Shown here: piece after piece, positions 22,901 through 25,971 of the stretch
How positions within the stretch are numbered: the stretch's first letter is position 1
Layout: the number at the start of each line of letters is the position of its first letter
Assembly (NCBI GenBank): GCA_030592625.1
Contig: JAUVIY010000003.1
Span: 1-25,971, forward strand
DNA: 25,971 nucleotides
Direction: 5' to 3'
Source: Spirochaeta sp.
Lineage (GTDB): Bacteria; Spirochaetota; Spirochaetia; DSM-2461
Translations under genes and position numbers: made by a program
The notes under the pieces: generated by a model
What the model was told of the DNA's origin: nothing
Seen by the model: the letters and a program-made list of their open reading frames with translations, nothing else
Database searches by the model: none

Positions 22901-24221
22901 CCACTTCCGGATCCAGATGGACGGCCGCCCGGGCGTGGGCGGTGATTTCGTCCAGGATGAGGTCGGCGCCGAGGATTTCTCCCACCAGCTTTCGTCCCGA
23001 TCCCGTGCTTGCGCAGGACTCAACCTCGATTCCGGAACCATGTTTTTCCAACGCCTCTTCCAGGGCCATCAGGACGCCTTTCATGGCTTCCACCGGTCGT
23101 CCGGCGGTTCGAGTATAGAGCCCCAATAGAACCTTGCCGCCTTCGCTTACCAGGACCGCTTTGGTACTGGTTGATCCGATATCGATGCCCATGGTTGCCC
23201 GACCCGAGGCCGGGAGTTTTTCGAAAATTTCCACTTCCACCGGATAGCGGCCCTTGCGTCCTTCCACCGGGACTTCCCAGGAGTCGAAGCAGGAAAAATC
23301 CGGATACGGTGATTTCTTCAGGGTCAGGGGCGGATATCTGAAGCCTGTTTCGAGATTGACCTCCGCGTGCGCCGCGATAATGTCCGCGGCATCCCTTCGA
23401 ATCGGGGTGTCTCCGTCGAGGGCGGCGTCCCGGTCCAGGAAATCCCATACGGCGCCCATGGCCCCGTAGAGCGGTGCCGATTCATCCACCATCGGTTTTG
23501 TGCCGGTGAGATCGCCGATGTGCCTCACCACCGCCGTGTTCAGGGACACGCCGCCGCAGAGTACCAGGGGTTCGGTCGGCGGACTGCCGTCGAGAAGTAC
23601 GTCCAGGAGATTTCCCGCCAGACCCCGGGAGAGGCCGTCGGCGATGGCCTCCAGGGAGAACCCTTCCTGCTGGGCATGGGTGAGGTCGGTCTTGGCGAAA
23701 ACAGCGCAGCGGGTGGCGATTTTCGGCGCTTCGGAATCGTTGGACTCGGCAAGGGCGGCCAGTTCGGCGGCCGAGGCCAGCCCCAGGCGTTCGGCCTGCT
23801 GGTCCAGGAAGCTTCCGGTTCCGGCGGCACAGGAGGTGTTGCCCTTGAAACTCCGGTATTCGCCTTCTCCCGACCAGGAGAACAGGCCGAATTTCTCCCC
23901 GCCGACGGACAGCAGGGAGCCGATACGGCCGTGGAGGCGCCTCGCGGCGGTCATGACAGCCACATGGTCGTCGGTAATCGAGTCCGGGGATTCCACCAGC
24001 GGGGCGGCGGAACGGGTAGCGGTAACAACCTCCCATCCGGTATTGCCGTCATCGGCAGATATCCAGTCGGCGAGAACGGTAATCAGGGTTTCCCGGGGAT
24101 GTCCGTTATGAAAACGGTACTCCCGGCGAAGGAGCGTACCGTTACTGTCGGTTTCTATAATGGAAACGGTTACTGAGCCGGTGTCAATTCCAAGGATTCG
24201 CATCGTGTGTTTTACCATCAT
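19986..24221 (-). CDS. Giant acyl-CoA dehydratase activase (tandem BadF/HgdC ATPase, DUF2229, HgdB-like)
   Basis: This 1411-aa protein belongs to the large 2-hydroxyacyl-CoA dehydratase activase-related family. Two ASKHA ATPase domains come first: one from GIDTGS (11-16), the other from MGIDIGSTSTKAVL (344-357). Each has the iron-sulfur motif CAAGTGSFL (C131 and C470) and a second cysteine (C172, C508). A cysteine-rich segment follows (about 624-655: CSLCRNAC, then FLCGRD), then DUF2229 (about 690-900) and HgdB/COG3581-like regions to the end. The family drives low-potential electron transfer by ATP hydrolysis under anaerobic conditions, but the substrate of these fused members is mostly unknown. 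The first ATPase domain looks degenerate. The ATG at 24221 follows GGAGGAGGAGGG. Composition is clearly GC-richer than the rest of the window. Confidence 0.92.
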   Translation of the reverse strand: MMVKHTMRILGIDTGSVTVSIIETDSNGTLLRREYRFHNGHPRETLITVLADWISADDGNTGWEVVTATRSAAPLVESPDSITDDHVAVMTAARRLHGRIGSLLSVGGEKFGLFSWSGEGEYRSFKGNTSCAAGTGSFLDQQAERLGLASAAELAALAESNDSEAPKIATRCAVFAKTDLTHAQQEGFSLEAIADGLSRGLAGNLLDVLLDGSPPTEPLVLCGGVSLNTAVVRHIGDLTGTKPMVDESAPLYGAMGAVWDFLDRDAALDGDTPIRRDAADIIAAHAEVNLETGFRYPPLTLKKSPYPDFSCFDSWEVPVEGRKGRYPVEVEIFEKLPASGRATMGIDIGSTSTKAVLVSEGGKVLLGLYTRTAGRPVEAMKGVLMALEEALEKHGSGIEVESCASTGSGRKLVGEILGADLILDEITAHARAAVHLDPEVDTIIEIGGQDAKFTTLSEGRVTGSVMNNVCAAGTGSFLEEQAALMGCVIIDYAGRTENISAPLTSDRCTVFMQRDLNHLMSEGYEVNEVLASALHSVRENYLNKVAVRSRIGKKIFFQGATARIRTLVAAFEQALDKPILLSRYCSHTGALGAALQLIDEEPLPGKFRGTGLWKQDIPVRTEICSLCRNACKLTLAEVDGDTIAYGFLCGRDYDTDKYVALAGEGSEPLDERANIFKVHNADHNAAGATAGSYTLGLPAALYMTGELPFWEMFFSLLGIPTIIDRSVDPIESGRALTGAEFCAPMTALHGRVARLAEQADYVFVPFYLNEKGPKGDTHSYCYYSQFAPSLVRQLAPEGRILTPLVKTAYKDFRGKSAVHEVLCSLPGPAPDFRKLEIAWNEARDWFDGKRDDLRRFYADRARENDINVVLLGRPYVVADAGMNKDIPRLFTETGARVFDMDMLNADGGDDLPWGYAAGIMKYAERIADMKGTYPVLVTSFMCSPDSFVVPYVRELWEKKGKPYLILELDGHGSSVGYGTRVEAAVRSFRNHFRYQAGETPRDVNYMPTSFEQGGTVDIRGKVLLIPNWDADVMTLVTSNLRREGIDARLLEETDELVRQGSRNSEGQCLPLSVIAREVAHYVRKHRLNPRKTVLWMLKSNWSCNIPLYPRHIMHLLKQEGGGLEHIKIHIDDIGLSATTPLSLVNTYYAYMFGGLIKRIACRIRPYEDNSGETDRVLAMARDRLSKVFMGRGEKMDAAKDIVTRFEAIPVTRTPRPKVAIFGDVYVRDNDVMNQNLVRFIESAGGEVVTMPYTRYAKMISNTHFIRLFKEKRYREVAGWKVFLAALKFLERSYDKLFAPLAGPEETYNDDPEAILAPYGVTLEHHGESMENLLKIHYLSNRHDDLTLFVQTSPSFCCAGLITEAMRKKIEEITGIPVVSITYDGTGGDKNDVIIPYLAFPRKVKEPIRESS

Positions 24222-24265
24222 CCCTCCTCCTCCGGGGCAATCAGAAGTCGGATAGATGTACGTTA

Positions 24266-24294
24266 AATTTACTCCATGATCGGAATGGGTTCAA
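24266..24294 (-). promoter_or_regulatory. Predicted promoter of the activase gene
   Basis: On the minus strand TTGAAC (24289-24294) and TAAATT (24266-24271) are separated by 17 bp. The predicted leader is about 35 bases and includes the purine-rich ribosome binding site. Confidence 0.45.
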
Positions 24295-24297
24295 TAA

Positions 24298-25419
24298 TTA
24301 TAGCGAAATATCCGCAAGCCAGGATACCAGGCTGCGCAGCTCGGAGCCATCGGGAAAAGTTTTTCCCCGCTTCGGTTCGACGACCAGTTGAAGCGCCGTA
24401 GAGCCTGGAAATACCCGGCGGAAGAATCCGAGATTTGCTGACATGGTTTTATCACCGGCCTTTACCTCTATAAGATGCCGTACTGATCCGTTTTCGCTGA
24501 CGGCAAAGTCAACTTCCTTGCCGTCTTTGGATCTGAGATAGTTCAGTCCGAGGCTGCGACCCTCGGTATCTTCGCGAAAATGACACTCCTTTAACAGCGC
24601 ACATGCCGTGAGGTTTTCTATGCGAGCCGCTTCACCATTCCTTACCAGGGCCGTGTCAAAGAAGTAGTATTTAGGCATTTTCAGGATGGAACGAGCCACG
24701 TTTCGGTGAATGGGTCTCAAGGGAAAGATAACATAGAGATCTTCCAGTATCTCAAGCCATCTTTTAACTGTTTTTTCATCCTTTTGCAGATCTCGGGCCA
24801 GGGAGGCATAGGATACTGGAGACCCGACGCAATTCTTCAGCAAATCGATCAGCACTTCAATTGATTTGATATCCCTGACATTCGTGATATCAAGAAGATC
24901 CTGCCGTAGGATTATATCCAGATGACTCCGACGCCACTTGCCATAAAAAATATCTGAAGTCTCAAGGAAAGGTTCAGGGAAACCTCCCCATTTCATGATG
25001 CGGCTGAACGCATCTTCGGGCTCGATTTCATTCCTGACTTCTTTGATATCAAAGGGATGCAGTCTGTAACCAAAGAATCTTCCGGCCAGAGAATCCCCGG
25101 TTTTACGAGTCGTATTCAGCCGGGCGCTTCCGGTGACAAGTATGCCCGGTGGTATGCCTTCAACGTCGTAGACGCCTTTTACCATAGTTTTCCAATTCGG
25201 CATTTTGTGGAGTTCATTGAAGATGACCAGAGGTTTTTGCCGGTCCCAGCTCCGCTCCCTGATGATGTTGCGGTGTTCATCAAAATCATAATTCAAATAC
25301 TCGGTTTCCGGACTGAGTTGCCTGGAGAGTGTCGTTTTGCCGGATTGCCGGGGACCTGAAAGAATGACGATACGTTTCTTGAGATCGCCTGTTATCGAGG
25401 GTTCGAGATTTCTCCTCAT
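24298..25419 (-). CDS. AAA ATPase with DUF4143 (AAA_14 family)
   Basis: The 373-aa protein has Walker A GPRQSGKTT (about 21-29), a Walker B-like VIFNELHKM (about 66-74), the sensor VTGSARLN (about 94-101), a winged-helix middle (about 190-240) and a C-terminal DUF4143 region with a PD-(D/E)XK-like EVDFAV...LIEVKAG (about 298-315). The function of this widespread, patchily distributed family is not established; it is often found in accessory DNA. The Walker B aspartate is replaced by asparagine (codon AAT). There is no ribosome binding site, and the promoter's -10 box is only 6 bases before the ATG, so the mRNA is probably leaderless. It is a single-gene unit. Confidence 0.88.
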   Translation of the reverse strand: MRRNLEPSITGDLKKRIVILSGPRQSGKTTLSRQLSPETEYLNYDFDEHRNIIRERSWDRQKPLVIFNELHKMPNWKTMVKGVYDVEGIPPGILVTGSARLNTTRKTGDSLAGRFFGYRLHPFDIKEVRNEIEPEDAFSRIMKWGGFPEPFLETSDIFYGKWRRSHLDIILRQDLLDITNVRDIKSIEVLIDLLKNCVGSPVSYASLARDLQKDEKTVKRWLEILEDLYVIFPLRPIHRNVARSILKMPKYYFFDTALVRNGEAARIENLTACALLKECHFREDTEGRSLGLNYLRSKDGKEVDFAVSENGSVRHLIEVKAGDKTMSANLGFFRRVFPGSTALQLVVEPKRGKTFPDGSELRSLVSWLADISL

Positions 25420-25425
25420 ATGACT

Positions 25426-25453
25426 ATTATGGCGCTAACTCCGGAAAAGTCAA
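25426..25453 (-). promoter_or_regulatory. Promoter of the DUF4143 ATPase, predicted leaderless start
   Basis: On the minus strand TTGACT (25448-25453) and CATAAT (25426-25431) lie 16 bp apart, each one base from consensus. Transcription would begin at or next to the A of the ATG at 25419. Confidence 0.55.
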
Positions 25454-25631
25454 GACTAATTCGGAATTGACTCCGGAATGATGAATGTGCCAACCTGGCT
25501 TTCCCGCGGAATGAGTTCGAAAATACCGTACCAAACTGCTGGCATTCTGGTCCATCCTAAGACCGTTCCAAGAAAAACTTATCACAGCTTTGCGCGCCAG
25601 AGGTCATTTTCCATCATTTTTCATATGGTTC

Positions 25632-25659
25632 TTGACAAATTCTGGAAATAGTTTATCTT
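25632..25659 (+). promoter_or_regulatory. Predicted promoter of the PadR-type gene
   Basis: A perfect -35 box TTGACA (25632-25637) and TATCTT (25654-25659) are 16 bp apart. The predicted start near 25666 falls at the edge of the palindrome at 25668-25686. Confidence 0.55.
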
Positions 25660-25667
25660 ATGTATAG

Positions 25668-25686
25668 TACTATTCAATGAATAGTA
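25668..25686. promoter_or_regulatory. Operator-like palindrome TACTATTCA-A-TGAATAGTA
   Basis: Nine-base arms are perfect around a single central base and cover the predicted transcription start, the classical place for a repressor. PadR-family proteins commonly repress their own operon, so self-binding is likely but inferred. The flank repeats part of it (ATTATTGAATG). Confidence 0.6.
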
Positions 25687-25730
25687 TTATTGAATGCATA
25701 AGCGGCCGGTAATCGGTCGAGGAGGAAAGC

Positions 25731-25971
25731 ATGAACAATCAATTCAAGAAGGGGGTGTTGGAACTCTGCGTCCTGGAACTGGTGCGCCGTAAGGACTTTT
25801 ACGGCTATGAACTGGTCCAGGAAATTTCCAGGGACATCGACATCTCGGAAGGGGCGCTGTATCCGATACTGCGGCGTCTCTCCAAGGAAGGCATCTTCGA
25901 AACCTATCTCGAGGAATCAGACGGGGGCCCCCCCCGTAAGTACTATCGCATTACGGACGATGGTAAAGAAC
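25731..25971 (+). CDS. PadR-family transcriptional regulator (partial, runs off the window)
   Basis: Only the first 80 codons are present. They form the winged-helix domain of Pad[21 protein letters not shown] (about 10-29), the recognition helix in [15 protein letters not shown] (about 40-54) and the wing [16 protein letters not shown] (about 65-80). The ATG follows AGGAGGAAAGC. PadR repressors of this type usually control a membrane protein or transporter gene just downstream, which here lies outside the window. The C-terminal dimerisation part is not visible. Confidence 0.93.
   Translation, partial: MNNQFKKGVLELCVLELVRRKDFYGYELVQEISRDIDISEGALYPILRRLSKEGIFETYLEESDGGPPRKYYRITDDGKE

Overview
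The window looks like chromosomal DNA from an anaerobic, probably free-living member of the Spirochaetota. This is an inference from gene content and style: a sugar-binding protein with an 'AFAGG-KQE' type export signal, a giant oxygen-sensitive 2-hydroxyacyl-CoA dehydratase activase, a DUF4143 ATPase and a split transketolase. No marker gene settles the taxonomy. Base composition is mosaic: the activase gene (20.0-24.2 kb) is GC-rich, whereas the lipoprotein and the intergenic wastes at 16.8-19.2 kb are AT-rich.

Region 1 (1-10.25 kb) is a nine-gene plus-strand operon: transketolase N-half, transketolase C-half, a form IV RuBisCO-like protein (RLP), a SorC-type regulator, a ribose-type ABC importer (binding protein, double ATPase, permease), methylthioribose kinase (mtnK) and methylthioribose-1-phosphate isomerase (mtnA). 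Genes overlap or nearly abut. A good promoter and a perfect 8-bp inverted repeat lie upstream. Together they suggest import of methylthioribose (or 5-deoxyribose), phosphorylation, isomerisation to the ribulose-1-phosphate, rearrangement by the RLP and a final two-carbon cleavage by the split transketolase. None of the known downstream enzymes (MtnB/C/D, the MTXu-5P cupin, or the class II aldolase of the DHAP shunt) is present in this cluster, so the transketolase ending would be a new variant of sulfur-sugar or deoxysugar salvage. This is the strongest candidate for an undescribed system here.

Region 2 (10.25-13.9 kb) holds a decayed integrase-type transposase, a small exported protein, and a divergent 726-aa SARP/BTAD-type regulator with a TolB-like middle and TPR tail. 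Paired direct repeats sit in the shared promoter region.

Region 3 (13.9-19.3 kb) is a graveyard around an intact tRNA-Val(CAC) gene at 19241-19313 (minus). At least four truncated copies of the tRNA 3' half occur, three in the same orientation and one inverted, several with their terminator. Two of them flank a tight three-gene minus-strand operon encoding a LicC/PntC-like nucleotidyltransferase, a CobD/HisC-like PLP enzyme and a CDP-alcohol phosphatidyltransferase, a plausible lipid head-group pathway. A PPC-like lipoprotein and an IS3-like remnant sit between another pair. This suggests repeated island insertion at the tRNA.

Region 4 (19.3-25.97 kb) carries msrA, the 1411-aa tandem activase, an AAA/DUF4143 ATPase that may be translated from a leaderless mRNA, and the start of a PadR-family regulator behind its own promoter and operator-like palindrome.
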